DNA of 64,000 bases from contig JAKOGI010001200.1 in assembly GCA_029747015.1 (NCBI GenBank), positions 94,501 through 158,500 on the forward strand. Reading direction: 5' to 3'. The stretch comes from Carnegiea gigantea. Its lineage: Eukaryota > Streptophyta > Magnoliopsida > Caryophyllales > Cactaceae. Shown here in pieces: positions 11,210-23,956 of this stretch (position 1 is the stretch's first letter; each line of letters begins with the position of its first letter). The notes below the pieces were generated by a model. The model did no database searches. It was given only the letters and a program-made list of their open reading frames with translations, and was not told the DNA's origin. A program made the position numbers and the translations under genes.

Positions 11210-11690
11210 AGCAAGAAGAGATTGTGCAAGAAATTGAGCAATCCTTCACCGAAGAAGGGTGCCAAGAAGATAATGAGGTGACTTTGAGCATAACCCCAAG
11301 AATTAAAGAGCATGTAGTTAAAGACCTTGAAGTGATGAAGCCATGTAGGGTTGCTGAAAAGTTTGAGCAACTCTTGACCCAAGAAGAATTCACCTTAACC
11401 CCCATTCAACCTTCCCACCCCTTCAAACCACAAAAGGACCGACAAGCCTTAACCCTCATTCATCCTTCCCAAACCCTTGCCCCCAAAGAAGATTTCTCAC
11501 TTCCGCCTCTTCTCCTCACCAGGTCTGACCCGTTTTATCATCCTCCCCTCACCCTCTTCTATATCTCTCTAGAGGTGATGCCCTGTGACCTCCTTCCCCA
11601 AAAGCTCCCATATTGTAAGCGCGACCCATTTCTTGAGAGGCTTGCCAACCCTTTGAGTTTGAGGACAAACTCAAAACAACCCGGGGAGTA
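11206..11690 (+). pseudogene. Element C post-gag C-terminal region
   Basis: The open frame continues the acidic, Gln/Glu-rich tail and then a Pro-rich stretch (PSHPFKPQKDRQALTLIHPS), ending just before the 3' LTR with LRTNSKQPGEYDAYF, which reads into the LTR. In elements of this type the coding region ends with a similar phrase at the polypurine tract. The frame's further run through the LTR to 11958 is incidental. Confidence 0.6.
11681..11690 (+). promoter_or_regulatory. Polypurine tract of element C
   Basis: CCGGGGAGTA sits directly against the 3' LTR start TGATGCAT. This is the expected place and composition of the plus-strand primer. Confidence 0.8.
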
Positions 11691-12854
11691 TGATGCATAT
11701 TTCCATATGCATCATTTTTATTCAAGACCAATTTCAAAGAAGAAAAGGGTCAAAGGAGATCATGCTTGGAAGTGTGCTTATTTGGTCTTATTAAGTGAGT
11801 TCAAAGACTCACGACACTATGGAGAGGTCAAAAAGAGGTTAAACTTTGCTAGAAATTTGGTGCCGAATTCATCCCTGCGGAACCCGATTTTTGTGACCAC
11901 TTTTGGACAAGCTCAAGTGGGCCCACAACTCGAGGGCCCATGTGCTTTTGAAGCTTAAGATGTCAGCTTTCAAATAAGCCCAATTTTATTTAATTTGGAC
12001 ATCATTTGATTGGGCAAAATATCACTCAAAGATACGTTGTGCTGATCCAGTCCAGTCTGAGATAGGTGTATTGTTTGGGCCATAACTTTCAAACCGCTTA
12101 TCCAAATTGAGCAAATGAGCCTATTCTGGAAAATAGACTTCCAGGGCTTTCTAACAAGCCCAAGAACGCGTGATTTGGCCCAGTATTCTGGAAGTTATGC
12201 TCTGTTGAAGTTGAGGCAGTTGCAAGGATTAATGCTGGGAATATGAAGAGTCTTAGGTTACATATATTTGTGTTGCTGATATTGTGCACGTTTTAGATGC
12301 TTCTAGATTGATGTAATCAGCTGCAAAAATCCTAGAATATTCCTTGTAACCTCCTCCACCCCTTTTATGATGAGTCTTTGCATTTTTCTTAGACTTTTCA
12401 TTAGCTAGTTTTAATTGTTAGGAGTTATTTGAGTCTTTTGATTGTCTTTTGCTGAGTCTATAAAAGAGGAGGGGCATGTGAAGCTAATCATTCAGCATTG
12501 TAAGAGATTTCCAAAGTAATACAAGCACCTTTGAGAGTGATTCTCATTTTGTGTCTCAAAATTCCTAGTTCTATATCTTGAATTTGGCTCATTCAAGTGG
12601 TGTTCTAGGTTCTCTTCCTTTCCCAATTGGAGTGATTCCTTGGTTAAGGCAAGAGAATTAGCCCAAGATCAAGTCATTGAGTGGCTCCGTGAAGGATTAT
12701 CTTAATTACAAGGTCTTGTTTATCCTTGTTCTTTTTGTTATTATTCTTCAAACCATCTCAAACTATCTTCCACCATATTCACTTTTCTTTGGTTGATTCT
12801 TGTTTAGTTTGAGTTTGAGTTGATTTGGTTCACTTACCACCCACATCTACATCA
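11691..12854 (+). repeat. 3' LTR of element C
   Basis: Begins TGATGCATATTTCC and ends ACATCA, followed by the TTTTC target duplication and the resumed RT frame of element B. TATAAAAG lies at 12459-12466. It differs from the 5' LTR by scattered substitutions and small indels, about 3% by eye. Confidence 0.93.
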
Positions 12855-12859
12855 TTTTC

Positions 12860-13389
12860 GGACATCACGAGGTATATACTATTATACGGTAATGCCATTT
12901 GGTTTGAAAAATGCTGGGGCCATCTACCAGAGAGCCATGCCAATCATTTTTCTTGACTTTGTCCACAACCTAGTTGAATGCTATGTGGATAACTTGGTTG
13001 TAAAAACTAAAGATAGAGGAAATCATCTGCATGGCCTAAGAAAGGTCTTTGAGAAGCAACTCATGCATCAACTGAAGATGAATCCCTTGAAATGCGCATT
13101 TGGAGTTACTTCGGGGAAGTTCCTAGGCTTCGTGGTTCGGAAAGAAGGGATTAAAATTGACCCCAACAAAGTCAAAGCCATAATCTAATTGCCCCCTCCA
13201 AGAAATTTAAGAGAATTACGGGATTTACAAGGAACGTTGGCTTACATAAAGCAGTTCATCTCAAATTTGTCAGGAAGGTGTCAATCTTTCATAAGACTCC
13301 TAAAAAAGGACACATCTTTCATTGGTGATCAAGCCTATCGAAATGCTTTTGAAAGCATCAAGCAATCCTCACAAGGCGACCTGTCCTAA
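12860..13389 (+). pseudogene. Element B reverse transcriptase, C-terminal half
   Basis: This resumes the RT after element C: TVMPFGLKNAGAIYQRAM, then ECYVDNLVVKT, where the catalytic YVDD box has become YVDN. MNPLKCAFGVTSGKFLGFVV and NLRELRDLQGTLAYIKQFIS follow. A TAA stop lies at about 13186. The loss of an Asp in the active-site box and the stop mean there is no activity even without the insertion. Confidence 0.88.
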
Positions 13390-14330
13390 TGGCTCCAATA
13401 TAGGGAGACCCCTAATCTTATACACAGCAGCCCTGGAACGCTCTCTAGGGGCCATGTTGGCCCAACATAACGATGAAGGGAAAGAAAATGCCTTGTACTA
13501 TATCAGCCGAGCAATGATAGGTGCGATAGTACAGTACTCCTTTACGGAAAACGTTTGCCTTGCCTTAGTGTTTGCTGTTCAAAAGTTAAGGCATTACCTT
13601 CTATCCCATCAGATTACTGTAATCTCAAAGGCAAAGCCATTGAGATATATACTTTCTAAGCCCCTACTGTCAGGAAGATAGGCTAAATGGGCCATGCTTT
13701 TGTCTCCATTTGACATTAAGTTCATGCCTCAAATGGCAGTAAAGGGACAAGTTATAGCTGATTTCTTAGCAGCACATCCGTGCCTAGATAACGAGGAGTT
13801 GTCAGATAACCTGGTAGATGATGGCGTCATGCTTGTTGAAACAAAATCATGGTAGGTATAGTTTGATGGGGTAGCAAGAAATAGGGGAGTGGGGGTAAGG
13901 ATTGTATTTGTCATGCCATCAGGAGGAATTATCCTTTATTCATTTTCTCTACTCGAGACATGTTCAAATAACGTTGTTGAACACGAGGCACTCATCATTA
14001 GCCTTGAATTCGCCATTGAAATGCATATTGACTAGTTAGAAGTGCTCGGTGATTCCCAACTAATTATTTGACAAATAAATGGCCAGTATAAAGTAAGAAA
14101 TGTCAAATTGCTGCCTCTTTACCAAAGGACAAAGAACCTTATCACCCAATTCCTTTAAGTAGAGGTTAACCGCATGCCAAGATCTGAAAACAATAAAGCA
14201 GATGCCTTAGCAAAGTTGGCTGCTTCACTTACATTTCCTGGTGAAAGAGAAATTCAAATAACAATCGGGGAACGTCATTTGTTGACCTCATCCTTGGACC
14301 GTTTTGATGAAATAGAATAAACAAATGTGA
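13390..14330 (+). pseudogene. Element B RNase H region, apparently two RNase H domains
   Basis: The first part (about 13400-13680) holds ILYTAALERSLGAMLAQHN and HYLLSHQITVISKAKPLRYI, the RNase H that follows gypsy RT. The second part (about 13855-14130) holds FDGVARNRGVGVRIVFVMPS, LEFAIEMHID and LEVLGDSQLII, the pattern of the additional archaeal-type RNase H known in Tat elements. Stops occur at about 13679, 13852, 13858, 14032 and 14068. RNase H removes the RNA strand during cDNA synthesis. Confidence 0.7.
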
Positions 14331-14431
14331 TCTTGATTTTTGAGGTCGAAGAATAGGTATACTGGAGGCAACCTCTTATTGAGTACATTCAGTATGGCAT
14401 TTTACTCACTGATCCAAGGAAAAAGGTAGAT

Positions 14432-15610
14432 GTGAAACGACAAGCACTAAGATTTACATTTAAAAATGTCACCTTATACCGAAAAGCTTTTGAAGCGGTG
14501 CTACTTAGATGCTTATCAAGAGAGAAAGCGACTTATGTCGTAAATGGAGTCCACGCCAGGGTATGTGGCGCTCATCGGGCAGGTCTAAAACCTGCTAACC
14601 AGATCAAAAGGTTGGGCTATTATTGGCCAACTATGATTCAAGACACAATAAAATTTGCTAAAGCTTGCCAAACTTGTCAAATACATGGAGATTTCATCCA
14701 CTAGCCACCACAGTCACTCCACTCAAGCATATTATCTTGGCCCTTCCATCCATGGAGGCTCGATGTGATAGGACATTTCAAGCCATCTTCCTCTCGTGGC
14801 CACGTGTTTATTCTGGCAACCACAGACTATTTTTCAAAGTGGACCGAAGTCATTCCATTAAAAGAAGTAAGGGCGAAACAAGTCGCTGATTTCATCAGGA
14901 CCCACCTTATTTACAGCTATGGAGTCCCATGCAAGATCATTTCGGAGAATGCCCTCTACTTTAAAAATCAAGTTATGATAAGGCTTATAGCGAAATACAA
15001 GTTCAGACATAGCCTCTCCTCGAGCTATAATCCATCGTCGAACGGTCAAGCCGAAGCATTTGATAAAGTGCTTTGCAAGATCCTAAAGAAAATGGTCTCA
15101 AGATCAAGGACGAACTGGTATGAGTGATTACCTGAAGCTTTATGGGGTTATCAAACCACAATTCGAACAGCGACTGGCTGCACGCCCTATAACTTGGTTT
15201 TTGGTTCAAAAATCGTGTTACCCCTTGAAGTGCAATTGCCTTCCCTACGAGTGGCAATGCAATTAACTGATCTGAATGAGAATGCTCAAGTAAGATTGGC
15301 CGAACGTGAAGCGTTAGATGAGCATCGACTAATGGCTTAGCAAAGGCTTGAAATTTATCAAGCTCAAATGGCTGGGGCATTTAACAAATGGGTCAAATTT
15401 CGCTCTTTCGACATTGATGACTTGGTTTTGACAATAAGAAGGCCAATTGTCATCAATCAAAAGACACAAGAGAAATTTGAGTTCAAATGGAAAGGTCCCT
15501 GTATGGTTACTAAGGTCTTCCTGAAGGGGGTATACGAGCTCTCAAATCATGATGGACAAATTGTGTATGCTTGTATCAATGGTAAATTCGTAAAGAAATT
15601 CTTTACTTGA
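14432..15610 (+). pseudogene. Element B integrase remnant
   Basis: An HHCC zinc-binding end appears as GAHRAGLKPANQIKRLGYYW and ACQTCQIHG (to 14700). A frameshift follows, then the catalytic core: WRLDVIGHF, DYFSKWTEVIPLKEVRAKQV, KIISENALYF and SSNGQAEAF. The second catalytic Asp reads Glu (SEN instead of SDN). The frame stops at 15125, then continues with PEALWGYQTTIRTATGCTPY and, at 15368-15610, a C-terminal part with FKWKGPCMVTKVFLKGVYEL. Integrase joins cDNA to the chromosome. This copy is inactive. Confidence 0.85.
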
Positions 15611-16215
15611 AATTTATGGACAATTGAATCATATTGAACCATGAAAGGCTTGATCCCTCAAAAAGGGGGTACATAGGCAGCCTAGTTTCAACTGGGCCTG
15701 CCCACAAAAAATAAATAAATCCCTTTTCCTCTGTAGGTTAAAAGACTCGTATAGTGTTTCAAATGGTCATGTGATGTTTTAGTGAGGATTATTTATTAAT
15801 TACTCTTTGTTATTGTGTAATTATTTTGATTTTCATTATTTAAAATGGGGGGTGGGGGAGGAAACTCAAAAAAAAGGGAAAACGAAAGGAAGAGAGATTT
15901 ACGCTTTTTTGCAATAGGATAAAGAGTACAACATAAAATGCATTAAATGCTGGAGACGTAAACAACTAAAAAAAAAATCTAAACATTATTAAAGGAGATT
16001 ACAGGGCCAATCAAATTATGGAGGTGGTCCTTCTCCTTCTCTAAATCCTATAACTTGGAAAATCCAGCTTTAACCAAGTCCGCTTTTACATATTTCGCTT
16101 CCTTTTTCTTCAAATCCAGAGTGGATTTCAACTTGCGCTCTGCTTCAATCAAACTGCACTGCTGGACAATCAAATCCTTTCACATTTTTTGGATGCGCTC
16201 CTCTTCCTTCAAGAT
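15611..16215 (+). other. Element B post-pol spacer
   Basis: Non-coding. It includes 'gggggtacataggcagcct' (15665-15683), a phrase like that found in Tat/Ogre elements after pol and in their LTRs. A G-rich stretch lies near 15847 and an A-rich one near 15969. It separates the sense pol from the convergent antisense ORF. Confidence 0.5.
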
Positions 16216-18790
16216 CTAATGCTCCTTAAGTCTCAGTTTTGAAGCCTCATTGGATAGGTTGTCGAGCTGACCCTCAACGTAGACCATTTCAGAAGAACAA
16301 GTGAGATCCCGATCAGATAAAGTATTAACCCGATCAATATCTGCTGACCCTTCGATCTGTACAACAGACTCAACTATTTCAAATATCTCCTCTATCTTGG
16401 AGGAAAGCCAATAAATCTCTATTGTACTAAGCTTATATATATCAATCAGAGACTGCAACACACTCAGGGATTAAGGAACTCGTTCTCTACTAGTCAACAA
16501 GTCCTTAGCAGAGCCATGATTAGAAATGTCTGATCAATGATCATCTCCACCCCTTTAAGAATGCTCCCCCTGACCCATTCTTCCTTTAAATTACAAAAGA
16601 GACTTGCTAAAGAAGTAGGGATGCCTTGAATAGGCACAGCTTTAACCAAAATATTAGAAGTTCCCTATATAGAAATGATAGCAGTCGTGAGAGGATCAAG
16701 ATGCTCTTCTTCAACAGAATGAGTTGTTAGTGGAGATATATCCATGCTCTCTAATGTGGAGGCATTTTGCGCATGCAAAATTTCTTGCTGAGTATTAGAT
16801 ACAAGCAAATCTTTTAACCCCACTCCATTTCCTGTGTCAAAATCATCTAAGTAGTTAGGACGTTCATAATGAGCTTTTTTGAAATTTATCTCACTAGGGG
16901 ATCGCTCTCGAAAGTTTTTTTTCTCCTTCTGTGGTTTCACTCGATCGTGTGAAACTTTCTCCTTTCCTTTCTCAGAAGAAGGAGCTCCGGACTTCTCCTT
17001 TAAGGAGGACCATAAGGCATTTCAGAAATTTCAATTGGAGTTGCAGGTGAATGGAAAGCTGGACGTCTATGCTCGATAACATACATAGGTGTTCTTGGAA
17101 TTGACGTTTTGTTAAAAATCGTGTGGATTTTGTGGATAGTCTAGCTCAAATATGGCATCATGGATTTAACCCACCAAGTACAGTAATTCCAACTACATAT
17201 CCTTCATAATAACTGTAAGGGATATGAAATCTGGCCCCAGTGTCCCGAGCATAAAGGATAGCAAAAACTTGAGTAAGGTCCATTACATTTTTTTTCTGTT
17301 TGAGGTGTTTGGAAAAATTCAAATTGTTTGACGGTACTCCTTGGTCAAACCCAAATTGACGAGCAAATCGATTTGGTAGTAAGGCTCCAAAATCAGTTTG
17401 GATGCAACCTATACTGGAAATACTGACGATCGAATGAATAAGAGATACCGAAAATCATCATCGGACAGCCCCATATCAATACGATCTCGACTATTTTGCG
17501 AGTCTTCAGGAAAAGTGCTCGCCCAGAGATAAGCAAATTGTTCATCTCTAAATATGTGTCTTGCTTGAGATAAAGAGAAATTCGCATGAGTATAGCCAGC
17601 ATAGTGGATAAGAACAGGGTACTCTTTCGGGCATTTACAGTCAGGGTGACGGGAATACCAATGTGGGAATAATTCAGCTACCTATCACATAATGAATAGG
17701 AAGAGTTGCTCCTGCTTCACCTGGATGAGCAGGATGACTTGTTGGTTGCCCCAAACCATGATAGATGTACCCAAGGACCATGGGAGCTAAAGAAAATCTT
17801 TGACCCTCTACTAGTAATGCAGCCATCATGAAAGTCTTTAGTCGTATAACATCTCTGCCATGAGGTAAAACAAAATGGCTTAACCAAAAAGCTATAAAGG
17901 CAGCAAGCTCTCCTTCCCTGGTAACATTTAAAGTCACTATACATGGCGTTAAAGAAACTTGTGGTGGGCTATTCTTCTTCGATTTTGGCCACTCACCTTC
18001 ATATTCTCTGGTAACAAGGGCTAATTCCCTCTATAAAAATGATCTAGCCACCTTGTTACAAAAGACATAATCGCATTTGTAGAATTGACAGAGCTCAGCA
18101 TGAATGCGTAAAAGTTCTGCAACAGTAGGTGGATACTTGGTAGGATCACATAAAAGATCATTACAAGGCAAAAATTCTTCATAGACGTCACTAATAACTG
18201 ATAACCCACTAATTCTCTCTATATCATAAAGACAGATGCCAATTTCACCTACACCATGATGGAGGGTAATTGTTAATGGCCCCCAAAGCTCGCAAAAAGC
18301 TCTCCATACATCACAATTAAAGTGATAAGGAAATTGAGACACACCCACAGCACCAAAAATGCCAGGTTGTTTCAATTTCCCTTTAAATTCAGTCAGAATA
18401 TATACAACCCACTCCATAATACCAGGCTTATATGTTGCACAACCGTGAAATTGGAAGTCCACTCCCCAGTTTCACTTATTATCAGGAAGTTTTGCAAATG
18501 TCGGGTAAAAATGTTGCGTGACTGGACACTTTTCTTCACCGCCACGCTCAAAGTTCACCTTTTCAAGCAAAATGGCATTGAAACATTTTTCTTGGGCCCT
18601 ACAGACATCAATACAACCACGTTTCACATTTCGAGGGTATTCAAGCGTCCCTTTCCGGATCCTATTCTTTTTGAACCATGAAGTTTTGAAGACTTTGGAG
18701 TCAGAAGGAACGTTGACTTCTAAATCTTGTAGGGAAATAGACCGTTGGTAATCTGGTTCGAAATCATATTCATAACCATTTTTTATTTGG
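16216..18790 (-). pseudogene. Element B antisense ORF with plant mobile domain (PMD)
   Basis: Read on the minus strand, 18790 to about 17150 gives a plant mobile domain protein: AQEKCFNAILLEKVNFERGG, CELWGPLTITLHHGVGEIGI, then YEEFLPCNDL, VAELLRIHAELCQFYK, and EGELAAFIAFWLSHFVLPHG with LAPMVLGYIYHGLGQPTSHP (17937-17674). A decayed C-terminal part follows, with short helix-like frames (16940-16665, 16461-16216). The first 750 bases contain only about one stop (near 18475), far fewer than the sense pol. Antisense PMD ORFs are known in Tat-lineage elements; their role in the element cycle is not established. Host PMD proteins act in gene and transposon silencing. Confidence 0.78.
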
Positions 18791-19403
18791 TGCTTTTTGA
18801 CTACTACAAGTGCTATCCATCGTTGTTAGTTAATTACTACAAAAAAAATATTGATTACTGAGTAATTGGTGCCAAAATTCCATGCATCATCAATGTCCAC
18901 AAAATTTCACACCTTCGTTGCACAGTAGAGGGCAACTGTTGAATGAGAAATTTTCACAATTAATATATATATATATATATACATACACACACACACATAC
19001 ATGTACAAAACTCTCTGTTAGACTAGTGCTTGATTACTTTCATGTGCATACGATATGGGTTTTTTGAAAAAGGTGGAGAGTCTAACAAGTCGTAATTTCA
19101 TGATTTAATTTGTGTAAGCTTATCGACTTTAGTCTTTAGAGTTTACTCGGTTAGCAGGAAATATGAGGACTCGAAACTCCTTAGACACATGTTTGTTTGA
19201 CTTTTCTTGATTTTATTATAAATCAGAGCATTAAAAAAAATCATCAAGCAAGCCATTAGGACATGGATATCATGCAAACTAGAAAAGTATCACCAAGTTA
19301 TAAAATAAAAAAAAATACATGACTATACTTTATTCTAATTAGTATTTCAATCTTGTTGTATATGAAAGAAATTAAATAAAGGAAGAAGTCGGTGAAATAA
19401 GAA
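18791..19403. other. Element B region before the 3' LTR
   Basis: AT-rich, without coding frames. It holds a TA/CA microsatellite at about 18961-18997. 'aaaggaagaag' at 19377-19387 could be the polypurine tract of B, but it is not directly against a clear LTR start. Confidence 0.45.
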
Positions 19404-21376
19404 GGCCCAATATCACGCCTAATGTCATGTGGACCTAGAAGACACCATAATGCAAAAAAATAAAAAGTAAAAAATAAAAAATAAAAAAGTGCATGTCTTT
19501 CGGTGATGTGATAGGAACAGTACGGTGAAAGGCATAATAACTGAGAGGTTACTAGATACAGCTTTCTCTTTTAACTTCCCACTTCCCTAGGTTCATGAAG
19601 GCTCGTTTAACCGGTTCTTCTACTGACATAAAAGAAGCCAGGGCACAAAGAAAAAAGGAGAGAATGAGGAAGGCAGATAAAAACAGATTGCAGACGAATT
19701 AGCATTGGAAGCAAAAACTAGATAAAAAGGGAGCATCTAGAGAAATCCATCACCGTAGAAAAGAAACCGTGAAGGAATTCTCCCCCCCCCCCCCCCCCCC
19801 AAAAAAAAAAGTGGTAAGTGCACAGCTCCCATAAAGAGTCATTTTGCTCCCCATCTCCATCAAATTTATTCCTATGATCAGAGGAGGGTGTCAAAATGGA
19901 GATTTCACTGGAGAAACTCCACATCTCTCATCCTAATTTCACTCCTTTAGTGAATTTGTCCCGTTCAGAGATAAAATTTTGGATCTTTAGGATTCGAAAT
20001 TTTCACAAAATCATCTCCCTCGAGATATTGGATCTTTTGAGACCTTAAAAAACTTGGATTCCTAAAAATCCAAGGTTTTTAGAGACTCATAAAAAAATGA
20101 GGATCTCTAAGTATCTTGGGTTTTTGAAGACCTATGAACGCAAACATAGAATCTGGAGTTAAAATAGGTAGAACAATAAAATCAAAAGTTTTATGCACTC
20201 CTTATGGTAAGATTAACCCTTGAGTCTTTTGAATAGTCTTAAAAAAAAAAAAAAATTGTACAAGAGGTAATATGACAGAATTTAAGTTTGTCTAACCTAT
20301 GTTAAGAGTTTAGCTAGGGAAATTTGATTGTGTATCTTTCGTGGGTCTCAATGGAAGAATCAAAACAATAACGTGGGTCTACCGTACTTATGATACTACT
20401 GTTGGATCCATGATAGGAATCTTACTTCAAATCCCCAAAAACCGCAGTTGATAGAATTTTTAATTCAAAGGAGTCTTACGAAAGAAAAGAATGTTTTTAT
20501 TTCATTATTAAAAAGGGGCAAATTTCCCCTACTGTAGAAGTTGTCGGGTTTCTAAACTAGACTTAGTAAACAACACTAAACAAAAATATAAGTGGGTTTG
20601 AATGTTTTTGGCATAATTCACTGAAAACAGATAAATTTGAGCATTATTATATCATTTCCTTGATAAAAGTGCGCTTGGATTTGACAACTCGCAGGCATTT
20701 CATCAGCTTTGATGTCTTTGAAAAAAAAGCTGCTCGAGGACTTTGGTGGAAGAATAAAAAAAAAAATGTCCCCAATTTTCAATATGGGTGATGGTTATTT
20801 ACTTGCATAAGTCACATGTGGCTTTGAAATCAAAATGACTGATGTGTATCAAACGGATGAAATTCTAATCAAATAAATAAAAGGTTCAAGCTCAGGAAAT
20901 ATCACATGAGCTCCTCAACATATAAATCTTTTACAATTCTAGGCTCACAAAATTTCCCCCTCCAAAAGATTCAAAGCTTGGAGCCAAATATGCGTTAAGA
21001 ACTTTGTCGATTTGGTATGGACCGACTCCAAAAAGGATTAAGTCGGGGAATAAATTTTTATTTGTTTATTTATTTTGACTATGAGTGCGGGAGATTCAAA
21101 GTCGGAAATCAAATGATAAAAATAGTCAAATTATGGCATTTAGTCAAAACAAATCGAATCCAATTGTTTAAAATTAAATCAAAATTGTGGTTATTAATTT
21201 AGCGGAAGCAAATGAAATCCAAAGCCAAAAATCAAGATTAGCCTAAATAAATTAAACTCAAACCAAATGGTTGCTAACTTAACCAAAATCAAGATTAAAC
21301 TAAATACAAATCAACTCAAATAAAATCAAAAGAACTATGGTTGGTTTGGTCTTCTGCAAAAGAGGTACGTGGGCAA
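19404..21376 (+). repeat. 3' LTR of element B, left part
   Basis: Homologous to 1-3067 of the window without the NUMT. It is interrupted after 'gtgggcaa' by element A and continues at 52494. The junction can be read by comparison with the uninterrupted 5' LTR, which has 'gcaacttatgatgaaaag'. Confidence 0.82.
19783..19810 (+). repeat. Homopolymer run C then A in the 3' LTR of B
   Basis: About 18-20 C followed by about 10 A. The 5' LTR has only an A-rich stretch at the matching place (about 400-440). Slippage-prone; the exact length could be a sequencing artefact. Confidence 0.85.
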
Positions 21377-21381
21377 CCTAC

Positions 21382-23869
21382 CGATAATTCTTATTTTATG
21401 TATATTTTTTATATTTTATTAATTTATTTTATGTTATTAATTTGTCTAATATTCGTTGTTTTTTATTATTTAGGAAATAAAGGTTTAAGTCCAAATTCAA
21501 GAAAAAAAATGGAGAGATTACACTGAAAGGGGGGAAAATATCAAGTTAGACGAATCGGCCAAAAGAAAATGCCCAAGACTCCACATCTCCACAACCGCAT
21601 CACTCCCCTATCTTTACACGACTTGCTTCCCAACTCCATGAACCACTCTCTATCTTCCTATTTTCACCCCACAAACTTCTCCACACCACATCAATTGTCC
21701 TCTTCCTTAACCCACAACTAATCCATCATCATCACCTATAAAAGCAACAACATCACCACCATTCCCCCAATGGCCTAACCCCATCATCTCGCCTAACCCA
21801 TGATCACGCAGCCCAGGAGCTATCACGCCTTCACCATCATCTCTCACATATAAGCATCATCACCTTCATCGCCAGACTCCCAGGAGAAGGAACGTCCACG
21901 CCATCATCTCCTATAAAATACACAACAACATCATCACGACACAGTCGTCATCATTCTCACGTATCATCTCCATCGTCACAGTCATCCCTTTTCTTCCTCA
22001 TCCTTGGTGATGCTGGGCCACTACGACACCCACCTGACCACTTCCAAGCCATCATTGACACTGCTGTTCTGCCACTGTAACCCAGTCACGGGTTCGAACT
22101 TTGTACGGCACGTGTTTGATTGTCATTCTAAAATGCCTGTTCTTTAGTTCATTATTAGTATTTTAGAATTAGCTTATTTTATTTGTTTTTTCTCTTATTT
22201 AATCCAAACATGTTAAATGTATTAGGTTGTGGTTTATTTAACATGTTAGTATAAATTTTATTCCACTCGACTTAATTGTGTAAAACCATGTCAAAACTAT
22301 GTTTTGAGATAAGTTGATTGTTATTCATGTCTATTTCATTCTTTAATTTGGATATTTTGTGAGAATTTGATTCATTAAAATTGTTATTATAAAAATTAAT
22401 TTAAGACTGACCTTGATTAATCTTATCATGACTTGAATTAGATTTTCAAATAAGGACTAGTTAATTATAATTGCTGATAATTGTAATTTACTAGGGTTAG
22501 ATGTGTTCAATGTTCTTATTAAATTAGTTAATTTATACTGGTATGAATTAGTTAATGTAATTAGAAGGGTTTAAATCTAAGGTTGGTCTTAGAAGTTAAA
22601 CTAAAAACTGGGAAAGAACCATTGGTGGATCTTTTCTAGTATCTATATATTAAAAAATGAATGATGGATAGTATTAATGATAGCTATAAATCAGGGCATG
22701 GTGAAGCATAATTAGGTTGAGTGATTTATTTTATTTGGTTATTCTTGATTGATATTTTCTTGTTGTTCTATTTATTAATTGTTAGCATTTTTAGTTGTTA
22801 ATTTATTAATTGTTCTTTGCTTAATTGCTTAGTTTAAATCCCCCTTAATTGATTAGTATTTCAGTTGTGATTAAATAATTTTGGAATTAGCAAAAACTTT
22901 AGTTTGTGAATTTTAATTCTCAAATTTATAGATTTTAATATTAATTTTGTTTAGCCAACCAAAAGGGTAGTTTTCTAGGAGTGTTTTAGTAATTTTAGAT
23001 CAGTTATATTCTGATTTTTGGTGTGGTTAAATTCTCATATTTATTTTCTATTCTATTTTGCCATTATTTACTGGTTTGTTAAAAATTTGGTTAAAAATAG
23101 TTTCTTTGGTGTTTACTCATGTTTTATTCAATTTTAGGGTATAGTTATTATCCTAATATGCTTCTATTTAATTTTGGAAGTTTTGAAAATTATTTGATAA
23201 TTTTTTAAAATTATTTTGTGAATTAAACACGTGCAGGTTTTCAGTTTAATAAATCTGAAAATTATGTTTATAATTTTTATTTTCTGTTTTTAGGGTTGTA
23301 TTAAGTCTAGAAAATTATATTTTACAATCTGAGTAAATTTATTATTTACTTTCGTATTTAATTAAGTGTAGTTCATTATTCTTCTAATCTCAGATTTTAT
23401 TTTCTGCTTTAATTTTCTACAGCTTTTATCTGTTTTTATTTTTCTGAAATTAATTACATATAATTCTAGCGGTATAAGTTTATGAATCTACAGAATATTA
23501 ATTGATATTATTTTTCATGCTTTTTAATATTGATTTTGTACTTGTTATTTTCTGTTTTAATTTTCAGTTTAATATTGTGTGATTATTTATGTTTTTATTT
23601 TTCCAGTATATGTGGGTTAGTTATTTACTATTTTTTTTCTTTTGAGAATTAGGCTTAAATATTTTAGTGGTATTAGTAAGTAATTTTCCATTTTTTTCTA
23701 AGCTTGATTTGGATTTATATAAGTTAATTTGATAAAATTTAAATTAGATATTAGGTAAACCTAAAAATTTATATCTATCTCCGTGGGATCGATCCCTACT
23801 TCCTGTACTATATATCTTATTCATAAATTAAGTAAGGGTTTAATTTGTAACTCTACAATAAGTTTTACA
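21382..23869 (+). repeat. Inverted LTR of A, left arm of a 5 kb palindrome
   Basis: It starts CGATAATTCTTATTTTATG and ends AGTTTTACA. It is the reverse complement, roughly 85-90% by eye, of 23957-26373 over its whole length. Landmarks are 'ctcatcatcatcacctataa' type text near 21726, 'ggcctaaccccatcatctc' near 21771, and 'gggatcgatccctacttcc' near 23785. TATAAAAG at 21737-21744 is a likely TATA box. Confidence 0.85.
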
Positions 23870-23956
23870 AACTTTGGTAGTTATCTCTCAATTTTACGAA
23901 ATTGATTGATTTGTTCTAACATTTAGATTTTGCTCCCTGGCAACGTCATCAAAATT
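23870..23956 (-). other. Palindrome spacer with primer-site-like leader of A
   Basis: This 87 bp spacer lies between the two LTR arms. On the minus strand it continues the right-arm LTR with GATGACGTTGCCAGGGAGC (23950-23932), which resembles the conserved 'ggcgccgttgccgggga' leader after gypsy LTRs. The right-arm LTR is thus followed by leader sequence as if it were a 5' LTR, although pol lies upstream of it as for a 3' LTR. Confidence 0.65.

Larger units (their letters stand above)
8964..12854 (+). mobile_element. Element C: TR-GAG-like non-autonomous LTR retrotransposon (3.89 kb)
   Basis: Direct LTRs of 1166 and 1164 bp start TGATGCATATTTCC and end ACATCA. They are flanked by the 5-bp duplication TTTTC at 8959-8963 and 12855-12859. 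The insertion splits the RT of element B, whose frame rejoins cleanly across it. Between the LTRs are a tRNA-Met type primer-binding site, a leader with 72-bp GC-rich repeats, a gag with one zinc knuckle, and a polypurine tract. No protease, RT or integrase is present. Size, gag-only content and primer site match the class described as terminal-repeat retrotransposons with GAG (TR-GAG), which depend on enzymes of autonomous elements. LTRs differ by roughly 3% by eye. Confidence 0.9.
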
